Below, in pieces: positions 57,219 through 64,000 of a DNA stretch of 64,000 nucleotides (positions within the stretch are counted from its first letter, which is position 1; each line of letters begins with the position of its first letter). The position numbers were made by a program, and so were the translations under genes. The stretch is from NCBI GenBank assembly GCA_903893745.1, contig CAITNF010000001.1, positions 170,825 through 234,824 on the forward strand, read 5' to 3'. This stretch comes from an uncultured Actinomycetes bacterium (GTDB taxonomy: Bacteria > Actinomycetota > Acidimicrobiia > Acidimicrobiales > RAAP-2). Under the pieces are notes generated by a model that saw only the letters and a list, made by a program, of their open reading frames with translations, ran no database searches and was not told where the DNA came from.

Positions 57219-57927
57219 GTTCGAAGCGGTAGCCCACGCCCCGCACGGTCGTGATGCGGACCGGTTCTTTCGGGTTTGTTTCGACGAGCGAACGCAGGCG
57301 TTTAATGTGCACGTCCAACGTCTTGGTGTCGCCCACGTAGTCACTGCCCCAGATTCGGTCAATGATGACCTCTCGAGTAAGGACGCGACCGGGATTTTCA
57401 AGTAACAATTGCAAGAGGGCAAACTCTTTTTTTCGCAACTTGATCTCGTCGCCATCGACAAAACAGCGACGGCCCTCAACGTCCATTTCTATCGGGCCAC
57501 GCGATATTCGTTCGTCACCACCTTCCGTTCGCTCGTGCACCTCACGACGACGGAGCACTGCTCGGATTCGCGCGACGAGCTCGCGCAGACGATACGGTTT
57601 GGTGACGTAGTCATCTGCTCCGATCTCGAGCAGCAGTACCATGTCAACTTCTTCACCCTTCGCACTGACAATGATGATTGGCACATCACTAGTCATTCGA
57701 ATTGCTCGACAGACATCGAGTCCCGACATCTTGGGCAACATGAGATCGAGCAGCACAATATCGAACGTCGCCTGGGCGAAGGCCTGCACCGCCTCTTGTC
57801 CGTCGCGCGCAATGGTGACCGTGAAGCCCTCGCGGTCGAGCCCGATACTGAGGGCGTCGATGAACGACTCCTCGTCCTCGACCACCAGGACTCGAACGCG
57901 ACCCTCGGTACTCGACGATTTGGCCAT
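57202..57927 (-). CDS. regX3: OmpR/PhoB-type response regulator (RegX3-like)
   Basis: 241 residues. The receiver domain has the acidic pair in VEDEE, phospho-accepting Asp in LLDLMLPKMSG near residue 60, Thr/Ser in VSAKG and Lys in TKPYRLREL. A winged-helix domain with RVLTREVIIDRIWG and a final TVRGVGYRFE follows. It resembles phosphate-starvation regulators and is coupled to the kinase upstream (1-base overlap). A pho regulon role is inference from similarity. Confidence 0.9.
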   Translation of the reverse strand: MAKSSSTEGRVRVLVVEDEESFIDALSIGLDREGFTVTIARDGQEAVQAFAQATFDIVLLDLMLPKMSGLDVCRAIRMTSDVPIIIVSAKGEEVDMVLLLEIGADDYVTKPYRLRELVARIRAVLRRREVHERTEGGDERISRGPIEMDVEGRRCFVDGDEIKLRKKEFALLQLLLENPGRVLTREVIIDRIWGSDYVGDTKTLDVHIKRLRSLVETNPKEPVRITTVRGVGYRFELTKSE

Positions 57928-59216
57928 TAGGTGTTAATTGGTAGTTCGAGGGTGAAGACGGAGCCCAGACCCTCTCGAGAGTCAACGACGACGTTCCCCC
58001 CGTGGTTCTGCGCCACGTGGCGCACAATGGATAGCCCCAGTCCGGTGCCGCCGGTCTCGCGCGCTCGGCCGGGATCGACCCGATAGAAACGCTCAAAGAT
58101 ACGTTCGAGGTCCTTGGCGGGAATGCCAACGCCCTCATCCTTGATCGTTATGTTGACAAATGGTCCGACGGACTCGCCACTCTCGGTTAGTCGAGACTCG
58201 GTCCGGCCAACAGTGACGGACACGGTCCCGTTGGTGGGCGAGTAGACGACGGCATTTTCCAGTAGTGCGTGCATGGCCGAAACGAGTTGACGCCGGTCGC
58301 CCACGGTAATGAACGTGGCTTCGGGCTCCACGAAATGCAGCGTAACTTGACGCTGCTCAGCCGCGGTGCGCATCCGTTCAACCGCGTCGGCGACGAAGAG
58401 CGCGACCGATATTGGTTCGCGTGGTGGTGACCCCTCACTCTCGATTCGTGACAGGTCCAAGAGATCTTCAATAATCCGGTTAACTCGAAAGGCTTCGTTA
58501 TTGATTCGCTCAGCGAGGCGTTGGGCAATCGAGGGGTCTCGTTCGAACTGCAACGTCTCAGCCAACAGGCCCAAGGCTCCCATTGGCGTCTTCAGTTCGT
58601 GTGAAACGTTGGCAATGAAGTCACGTCGAATGTCCTCAAGTCGTCGTCGTTCGGTGGCGTCCTCGATAACCGCCATCACGCCCAGAGGGCGCCGTCCGTC
58701 GTCGATAACTGATGAACGAATGTGCAACGTGCGTCGTGGAGGACCGAAGATATCAATTGTTCGCTCACTTGAGCCGTTGGTCCACCCTTCGGCGAGTAGA
58801 TCGGTGACGGCCTGGGCCGCGAGCGCGTCACCGTAACGGCTAGCCATGAGGGTCTCGGCCAGGGTGTTGCGAAAGGTAACCGCTCCACCTTCGTCACAGA
58901 GCACGAGACCGAGCGGCAACGTGTCAAGTGAGCGGCGAAGTCGGATGGACTCGGCACTCGATTCGCTGATTGCTGAGGACGCCGCGCCCGTGACCTCTTC
59001 CAGGTACGCGAGCGCCGTCTCCACTCGACCGTCGAGGCCCTGGGGCTCCACGCCGAGTCGCGACCCGAGTGCGGTGAGTCGTTGAGCGATTGCGCGGTGG
59101 CCCCGACGACGATTAAGGAGGACACCCAGCGCAATACCCAAGGCGCCAACACCGGCCGCCGCGGCGTAGAGGGCAACGGGGGACCACGAGACGGCGAAAT
59201 TGGCGACGGCAGGCAT
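57927..59216 (-). CDS. senX3: sensor histidine kinase (SenX3-like)
   Basis: 429 residues. One N-terminal helix, a PAS-like region (about 95-190), and the H-box NVSHELKTPMGALG near residue 210 are followed by a GHKL ATPase domain with ENAVVYS, DEGVGIP and GGTGLGLSIV. The absence of a sizable extracytoplasmic sensor is a SenX3/PhoR trait. ATG 59216. Confidence 0.9.
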   Translation of the reverse strand: MPAVANFAVSWSPVALYAAAAGVGALGIALGVLLNRRRGHRAIAQRLTALGSRLGVEPQGLDGRVETALAYLEEVTGAASSAISESSAESIRLRRSLDTLPLGLVLCDEGGAVTFRNTLAETLMASRYGDALAAQAVTDLLAEGWTNGSSERTIDIFGPPRRTLHIRSSVIDDGRRPLGVMAVIEDATERRRLEDIRRDFIANVSHELKTPMGALGLLAETLQFERDPSIAQRLAERINNEAFRVNRIIEDLLDLSRIESEGSPPREPISVALFVADAVERMRTAAEQRQVTLHFVEPEATFITVGDRRQLVSAMHALLENAVVYSPTNGTVSVTVGRTESRLTESGESVGPFVNITIKDEGVGIPAKDLERIFERFYRVDPGRARETGGTGLGLSIVRHVAQNHGGNVVVDSREGLGSVFTLELPINT

Positions 59217-59293
59217 GACCCCATTCTCGCAGACCCAGCGAGGTTGCGTTGAACAGCGACCGTTGTGATTCCCTTCGAGGAAAGAGAGCCCTG

Positions 59294-59578
59294 ATGTTGT
59301 ATGCGAATGTCTCGTTGAATCCCTCCACCACCGCTTTACCGGGCGGCGCCGCGTTACAGCAGTTGGCGAACGGCATTGCGTCGTGGGCGCTGATTGGTTC
59401 GTTGGTGGCCCTTTTGCTGGGCGCGGCCCTTTGGGCGGTTGGGAGTCATACCCAAAACATGCACCAGTCCATGGCGGGGCGTCGAGCGGTCGTCACCTCA
59501 CTCTTAGCGGCGGTATTAATTGGAGCCGCCCCAAGTCTCATTAACTTCTTCTTTACGACGGGGCTCAGCGTTCACTAG
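59294..59578 (+). CDS. small two-helix membrane protein (VirB2-like position)
   Basis: 94 residues from ATG 59294 with a GAGGAAAGAG site. Two helices (about 28-50 and 66-88) flank a short loop with HTQNMHQSMAGRR. Size and layout resemble the pilin-like/VirB2-type or TrbC-type small proteins of type IV secretion systems; no cleavage site is clear. It overlaps the VirB6-like gene by one base. Assignment rests on context. Confidence 0.6.
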   Translation: MLYANVSLNPSTTALPGGAALQQLANGIASWALIGSLVALLLGAALWAVGSHTQNMHQSMAGRRAVVTSLLAAVLIGAAPSLINFFFTTGLSVH

Positions 59579-60690
59579 TGGGAACGCTGAGCTGTCTCTT
59601 CTCACCAGTTGCGTGTACGGCGACGTCACTCACCAAGGCCACCCTGGGTGGGATTTTTGATGCGTTAACGGGGTGGATCGTCGCCAGCGTGCAGTGGTTG
59701 TTGAGTGCGGCGGCCCAAGTACTGACCAGCGCGAGTGAGCCAACTGCAGTAGTTAGTGCCGCCAACCAAGAGTTTTCGACTCTCTTGGTACTGGCGCCAC
59801 CTCTACTCATGATTGGATTACTCGTTTCAACCATTCAGGGACTACGACACGCCGACGGAGCCGCGCTATGGCGGGTCTACCTGGGAGTGGCGCCAGCCAG
59901 TGTGCTGGCCATCTTCGTTGCTCGTCCGTTGGGACTGCTGATCCTTCAAGCGGTCGACCAACTGTCGAGCACCGCGGCCGCCACGGTGGCGCAGCATCAG
60001 GCGACTCTCGCCACTTCGTTCACCACGCTCCCCACGTCGACACCGGGCTTCGGACTCTTTTTACTGGCGCTGGGTGTGGTCGTGGGCACGTGGTTGTTGT
60101 GGTGCGAATTGATTGTCCGCACGGTGGTGCTCACGCTACTGCTCGTCCTCGTGCCGGTGATCGTGCCACTGTCCACGTTTCCGTCAATGCGCCGAGTGGG
60201 GTGGCGCCTTGGTGAGACGTTTCTGGCTATTGCGGCGAGCAAGTTTCTAATTGTCGTGACGTTGTCGTTGGGGCTGAGCGAGCTACAGAGTTCGTCGACG
60301 ACACAGATCATTACGGGTGCGGTCACGATGGTGCTCGCGTCGTGTGCCCCGTTGGTTTTGTTGCGGATCATCCCCTTCGTTGAGGCGTCGGCGCTGCACC
60401 ATCTGGAGGGTCTACGCGGTCGAGCCACTCAAGCGCTCCGGGCCCTGCCAACGTCACCAGTGGTGAGCGCGTTTCGAGCGCTTACTCCCGACATGGAAAT
60501 GCCGGGCCCACCCGAGCGACCCGCCGATCTGGGAATTCCATTGGCTGAAGGTAACGGTGAGATAGAACTTGCGCCCCAAGATGGCGAACCCCCGCCGCCA
60601 CCGATTGGCCAACCGCGAGTTCGTAAGGGCCACGTGGCGTACCGCAGTGACGAAATGGGACCGGTCGTTGGCTGGCACTTTGATGACTGA
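59578..60690 (+). CDS. VirB6/TrbL-like polytopic membrane protein
   Basis: 370 residues. At least six hydrophobic segments occupy about residues 25-290, followed by a proline-rich cytoplasmic tail (PPERPADLG, EPPPPPIGQP). This is the layout of VirB6/TrbL channel components. The GTG start overlaps the upstream stop, and the stop overlaps the next ATG, so the four genes are tightly coupled. No enzymatic motif. Confidence 0.6.
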   Translation: MGTLSCLFSPVACTATSLTKATLGGIFDALTGWIVASVQWLLSAAAQVLTSASEPTAVVSAANQEFSTLLVLAPPLLMIGLLVSTIQGLRHADGAALWRVYLGVAPASVLAIFVARPLGLLILQAVDQLSSTAAATVAQHQATLATSFTTLPTSTPGFGLFLLALGVVVGTWLLWCELIVRTVVLTLLLVLVPVIVPLSTFPSMRRVGWRLGETFLAIAASKFLIVVTLSLGLSELQSSSTTQIITGAVTMVLASCAPLVLLRIIPFVEASALHHLEGLRGRATQALRALPTSPVVSAFRALTPDMEMPGPPERPADLGIPLAEGNGEIELAPQDGEPPPPPIGQPRVRKGHVAYRSDEMGPVVGWHFDD

Positions 60691-61759
60691 GTACTTGGGA
60701 CTGGGCGAGAGTGACGCCGCGTCACGCTGGATAGGTATTCGTCGTCATCAAGCGGTGGGAGTAATGCTGGGTATTGGCTTGAGTGGAGACTGGCTCTTGC
60801 GTGGCGCGCGCCGACCCCTCGAGGGACTACTTGGTCTAGCTTGTCTCGCATCAGCGCTACCCCTCTACGCCAAAATGACGGGAGCAGAGTGGGTCGCCGT
60901 CATCACTCGCTACCTGTTTCGCTCCTTTTGGGTGCACGTGACCCTCGTCACGAGCGCCGAAGGTTTGCAGCTCTCGGCGCGGGGGCAGACTCGATTCTGT
61001 GGTTTTCGACTGCACCATCGGGGACGTTTAGACCTCGCTGGACAGGACCATTCGCTCAGCAATTCCCTTGCGGTGTTACTGGACGCGATGTCGTCGGCCG
61101 ACGCCGCCCAGCACGTGGCCCTACACGTCTGTCGAGTCGAGGACGAGTTCGTCAGCGTGCTCTCGCTGCCTTGGGGTACGACACCACCGAGTGTCTGGCT
61201 TCGTAGTGATTCGAGCATTGGTGAGGTTATCGAGATCAATCGCGCTGAGTCGAGTGCGGACCTTTCATTTTGGCTACTGGAACGTTGGAGTTACTTGCGT
61301 GCACCCGAACGACTCCTTGCGGTCGTGCGCATTAGTGATTTCAGCGCGGCTCGTAGTGACGCCTTGCTTGAGGCGGTCCAGTCGGGCACGTCGAGTCAGA
61401 GTGTGGCGTTGCACGTGCACGTAGTGGGAACCAGTCAGGCTCGTCGAGTGGCCGAGCGCGCGGTGCATCGTCACCGTAGCGACGTGTCGGCGCAGGGTGC
61501 GGTGGGCTTTCGTCGAACTGCTCGATCCGAACGTGCGCTCGAACGACTGCGCGAGCGTGAAGTACTGGTGACGAGTGGTCGTGCGTTACTGTGCGTCGCG
61601 GTCTACGTCACGGTGACCGCCGCGACCCGCGATGAGCTGGAACGAGCGATCGAAGAGCTCGAGCGGGTCGCCAATCTCTCGGGGTTACGATGCGATCGAG
61701 GCCGCGGTCGCCAGGCGCTGTGGTACTGCTTTGCGCTGCCGGGTGGCCCCGGTTGGTAG
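60683..61759 (+). CDS. SCO6880/PrgI-like type IV secretion protein
   Basis: 358 residues. A pair of N-terminal helices (about 25-65) precedes a soluble domain. Actinobacterial conjugation clusters contain such PrgI-like/SCO6880-like proteins next to VirB4. Its final segment (ERAIEELERVANLSGLRCDRG) resembles the region before the ATPase domain of VirB4, so this and the next gene could be halves of one VirB4-type machine. ATG 60683. Confidence 0.6.
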   Translation: MTEYLGLGESDAASRWIGIRRHQAVGVMLGIGLSGDWLLRGARRPLEGLLGLACLASALPLYAKMTGAEWVAVITRYLFRSFWVHVTLVTSAEGLQLSARGQTRFCGFRLHHRGRLDLAGQDHSLSNSLAVLLDAMSSADAAQHVALHVCRVEDEFVSVLSLPWGTTPPSVWLRSDSSIGEVIEINRAESSADLSFWLLERWSYLRAPERLLAVVRISDFSAARSDALLEAVQSGTSSQSVALHVHVVGTSQARRVAERAVHRHRSDVSAQGAVGFRRTARSERALERLREREVLVTSGRALLCVAVYVTVTAATRDELERAIEELERVANLSGLRCDRGRGRQALWYCFALPGGPGW

Positions 61760-62931
61760 CGCGACCCTGGACTCACTGGGCCACCTCACGCGATCTGGAC
61801 GCCCTGCGCCTGCCGGCGCACGACGCGGGCACCGGCTTAACGGGCAGATCACTCGGTACGTCCCAACGCGGAGGGTCGTTCGTGTTCGATCCCTTTGACG
61901 GCTACGCCGCCGGATTGATATCGAATCCGAACATGATTGTCGCGGGCTCCATTGGCGCGGGCAAGAGCACCGTCGTGAAGATGTTGTTAGATCGCGCGCT
62001 GGTGCGTGGGCGCCGGGTTGTAGTCATTGATCCCAAGGGCGAGTACGCCAGTCTCGCGAACGCCTACAGTGCTACCTCAATTGCTCTTGGGCGCGATGGT
62101 TGGTGTAGTCCTTTCGCGATGAGTGATCGCGATGGTCTGGACCTCGCGCGCGCGTTGCTGGGTAGCGCCCAAGGTGACGCACTCTCGAGTGAGCAGCATT
62201 TCGTTCTCGACGAGGCGTGGCGCCAACTACCTACTCCTAGACCTTCGCGACTACTACGTTCGCTCTACGAACTACTCGAAGAGTCAACGCACAGTGATGA
62301 GCCATCGGGTCGGCGCTCGCTCGCGCTGTTGCTGTACCGATTTATCTACGGGGACCTCGCTGGTCTCTTTGATGGTGAGGGTGAGCCACTGGAGTTCACT
62401 GGCGACCTAGTGGTCTTAGACCTTTCGGCGCAGTGGGCGGCAAACTCACTTTCGGTAGCGGCGCTGAGTGCCGTTGCGGCCGCACAACAGGTGGTTTCGG
62501 CGCAGGGGACCTTTGGCTACCTCGTCTTGGACGAAGCATGGGCGTTGCTGGCTGATCCGCACGCACTGCGCTGGCTACAAGGTTCGTGGAAGCTGGCGCG
62601 GGCGCGCGGGCTTAGTCACGTGTTGGTGCTGCATCGATGGTCCGACGTGGCGGCTGCGGGTGACGCCGGTAGTGCGCAGCGCGAACGGGCACAGGGTCTT
62701 CTTCGCGAGTGTGAGACCGCGTGGCTCTTCCGCCAGCCCCCCGATGAGGCCCGTGAAATGGCTCAGGTGCTCGCACTGCACCCCAAAGAACAGCGCTACC
62801 TCGCCAGTCTCGCCAAGGGCAGCGCCCTCGTTCGTTACGGACGCCATCGGTCAATCGTTTCTTTTAACCCCGACCATCGCGACGTTCGCTTCATCGACAC
62901 CGACGCCGCGATGCGAGACGGAGTGCGGTGA
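61690..62931 (+). CDS. VirB4-type type IV secretion ATPase
   Basis: Up to 413 residues. Walker A GSIGAGKST near residue 87, IDPKGEYASL nearby, Walker B YLVLDEAWALL near 278, and a C-terminal region with LLRECETAWLFRQPPDEA are the features of VirB4/TraC ATPases. The 70-base overlap with the previous gene means the real start may be GTG 61720 or TTG 61753. The N-terminal half of a normal VirB4 is missing from this frame. Confidence 0.8.
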   Translation: MRSRPRSPGAVVLLCAAGWPRLVARPWTHWATSRDLDALRLPAHDAGTGLTGRSLGTSQRGGSFVFDPFDGYAAGLISNPNMIVAGSIGAGKSTVVKMLLDRALVRGRRVVVIDPKGEYASLANAYSATSIALGRDGWCSPFAMSDRDGLDLARALLGSAQGDALSSEQHFVLDEAWRQLPTPRPSRLLRSLYELLEESTHSDEPSGRRSLALLLYRFIYGDLAGLFDGEGEPLEFTGDLVVLDLSAQWAANSLSVAALSAVAAAQQVVSAQGTFGYLVLDEAWALLADPHALRWLQGSWKLARARGLSHVLVLHRWSDVAAAGDAGSAQRERAQGLLRECETAWLFRQPPDEAREMAQVLALHPKEQRYLASLAKGSALVRYGRHRSIVSFNPDHRDVRFIDTDAAMRDGVR

Positions 62932-62949
62932 ACTCGCTACGCTGCGCCA

Positions 62950-63711
62950 ATGGAGAACACAATTCCGGCACAACCTGCGGGAATACTCGCGATTGATGTA
63001 GGGGCTACCTCTATCAAGTTCTGTGCGGTCAGTCGTGAGGGCGAGTTACTGGGGTCGGCTCGGCGTCGACGAACTCCCTACCCGTGCACTCCGGAGCGTC
63101 TCGTTGACGTACTGACTAATCGAATCGTCTCGAGTCGGTACCAAGAGGTGGGGGTGGGATTCCCCGGTGAGTTTCGCGATGGCCGAGTCGTCCACCCCGG
63201 CAACCTCGCGCGCTTGGGCGGTATCGCGACCGATATCGATCCCTCACTCGATGAGCGGTGGCGGGGTTACGCCCTTCAAGATGCGCTGTGTCAGGCCACA
63301 TCGAGTGACATACGCGTCGTGAACGACGCGACGTTGGCGGCACTGGGTTCGTGTAACGGGGCTGGCGTGGAACTAGTAGTGACGCTCGGCACGGGTGTCG
63401 GGCTCGCGATGACGCTCGACCGTGTGATCGTGCCGGTTCGTGACGTCGGTGCGGAAATCTTTTTTGACGGAATGACGTTTGACCAAGCGTTAGGTGAACG
63501 CGCTCGGGCGCGAGATAACTCCGGGTGGCTTCACCTTCTCGAAAGAGCGCTGAATCAATTCGAGAAAGAGTTCTCACCCAGCACGGTGCACCTGGCTGGT
63601 GGAAACGCTCGACGAGTCTCAATTAGCGAACTAAAAAGTGTGGTGACTCGTGTCGTGATTGATGGCAACGAGGCCCCGCTGCGGGGGGCGGCGAAACTCT
63701 TCATTAGTTAA
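62950..63711 (+). CDS. ROK-family sugar kinase, polyphosphate-glucokinase-like
   Basis: 253 residues. N-terminal phosphate motif AIDVGATSIKF near residue 14, VGFPGEF, the segment VVNDATLAALG with the catalytic Asp, and TLGTGVGLAM fit the ROK/PPGK group. The zinc-binding GHxxG...C motif of repressor-type ROK proteins is not seen. It probably phosphorylates glucose with ATP or polyphosphate. It starts 18 bases after the ATPase gene. Confidence 0.85.
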   Translation: MENTIPAQPAGILAIDVGATSIKFCAVSREGELLGSARRRRTPYPCTPERLVDVLTNRIVSSRYQEVGVGFPGEFRDGRVVHPGNLARLGGIATDIDPSLDERWRGYALQDALCQATSSDIRVVNDATLAALGSCNGAGVELVVTLGTGVGLAMTLDRVIVPVRDVGAEIFFDGMTFDQALGERARARDNSGWLHLLERALNQFEKEFSPSTVHLAGGNARRVSISELKSVVTRVVIDGNEAPLRGAAKLFIS

Positions 63712-63827
63712 GCCAGGTTTTTCAGACGTGTTCGAATGCGCCACTTCTTGAAAAACGTCGTGATCGCGAGAGACAGTCCAGGGAGGCGTTGGAACGGCTT
63801 CGGCTAGGATATGGGGCCAGCAACACT

Positions 63828-63904
63828 GCGGCTGTAGCTCAGCGGATTAGAGCATCGGTCTACGGAACCGAGGGTCGGGGGTTCGAATCCCTCCAGCCGC
63901 ACCA
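63828..63904 (+). tRNA. tRNA-Arg (anticodon ACG)
   Basis: 77 bases. The acceptor GCGGCTG pairs with CAGCCGC, the anticodon stem TCGGT/ACCGA closes a loop with ACG, and a CCA end is encoded. Confidence 0.95.
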
Positions 63905-63910
63905 TTTGCG

Positions 63911-64000
63911 CTACACGGGGAAATGAAATGCTGCTAATACACCGAGCAGTCCGGCCCCGACCAGCGGATAGACGGTTGAGCCCTTGCGCCACAACAGCCA
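63911..64000 (-). CDS. 3' end of a membrane-protein gene leaving the window
   Basis: On the - strand 29 codons (WRKGSTVYPLVGAGLLGVLA then AFHFPV) precede a TAG at 63913-63911, with the frame still open at the window edge. One hydrophobic helix is visible. The short size makes this tentative. The family cannot be named. Confidence 0.45.
   Translation of the reverse strand, partial: WLLWRKGSTVYPLVGAGLLGVLAAFHFPV

Noticed and set aside
59294..62931. Integrative conjugative element
   Set aside because: No integrase, relaxase, excisionase or flanking direct repeat is visible, and base composition matches the neighbours by eye.
63708..63803. Open frame on the - strand opposite the ROK gene end
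   Set aside because: Only about 32 codons between stops with no usable start codon.
63804..63992. 62-codon open frame on the - strand over tRNA-Arg
   Set aside because: It is the antisense shadow of the tRNA (GFEPPTLGS pattern); only the separate frame ending at 63911 looks like a real protein end.

Overview
The window is a contiguous stretch of an actinobacterial chromosome (Actinomycetota) centred on the replication origin. The evidence is the gene order rpmH-rnpA-yidD-yidC-jag-rsmG-parA-parB to the left of dnaA and dnaN-recF-dciA-gyrB-gyrA to its right, plus actinobacterial marker genes: ino1, the murJ partner, a CwlM-like protein, crgA, fhaA/fhaB/pstP/pbpA/pknB, a SenX3/RegX3-like pair and an F420/FMN-type PPOX protein. 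GC content looks moderate (mid-50s by eye, not counted) and GTG/TTG starts are frequent. An uncultured Acidimicrobiia-type lineage is my best guess, but that is inference.

Layout. 1-2.65 kb: inositol-phosphate synthase and CCA-adding enzyme, convergent. 2.7-9.7 kb: envelope and redox block on the + strand (membrane-anchored exported protein, MurJ flippase, DegV, small membrane protein, thioredoxin reductase, thioredoxin, CwlM-like pseudo-amidase). 9.8-14.9 kb: the origin-left operon on the - strand, with three perfect parS sites. 14.9-23.8 kb: dnaA, an oriC-like spacer, dnaN, recF, dciA, gyrB and gyrA. 23.8-30.2 kb: DsbA/FrnE-like protein, ABC-F ATPase, a deacetylase-lectin fusion, a phosphodiester glycosidase and a CoA-transferase pair. 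30.2-36.4 kb: tRNA-Leu and the PASTA-kinase/phosphatase/FHA/PBP cell-wall operon ending with crgA but lacking rodA/ftsW. 36.4-42.5 kb: thiolase, three thioesterase-like proteins, pirin, tRNA-Ile, a membrane protein, CtaG and tRNA-Ala. 42.5-49.8 kb: PPOX protein, SDR dehydrogenase, APC permease, 2-hydroxyacid dehydrogenase, class III aminotransferase, SGNH hydrolase and LigB-type dioxygenase. 49.9-54.2 kb: split cytochrome b operon, heme A synthase, heme O synthase and a TlpA-like thioredoxin. 54.2-59.2 kb: ABC-2 exporter, serS and the two-component pair. 59.3-62.9 kb: a compact four-gene type IV secretion-like cluster. 62.9-64 kb: ROK kinase, tRNA-Arg and the 3' end of a gene leaving the window.

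How it fits together: the core is a replication, segregation and membrane-insertion hub. Around it are cell-wall regulation (MurJ, CwlM-like, PbpA, PknB/PstP/Fha, CrgA), respiratory assembly (CtaA, CtaB, CtaG, split cytochrome b) and acyl-CoA metabolism. The most interesting non-coding signals are a textbook intrinsic terminator inside the first codons of rsmG, a DnaA-box plus CTA-triplet array before dnaN, a 9-base motif (TTGAGGGTT) repeated in the origin region, and a strong internal ribosome-binding site inside jag. The most interesting coding items are the CwlM-like degenerate amidase without a conventional start, the type IV secretion-like cluster with no visible relaxase, and the split cytochrome b with a large insertion. 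No stretch longer than 300 bases lacks a gene. I saw no insertion sequence, prophage or CRISPR array.
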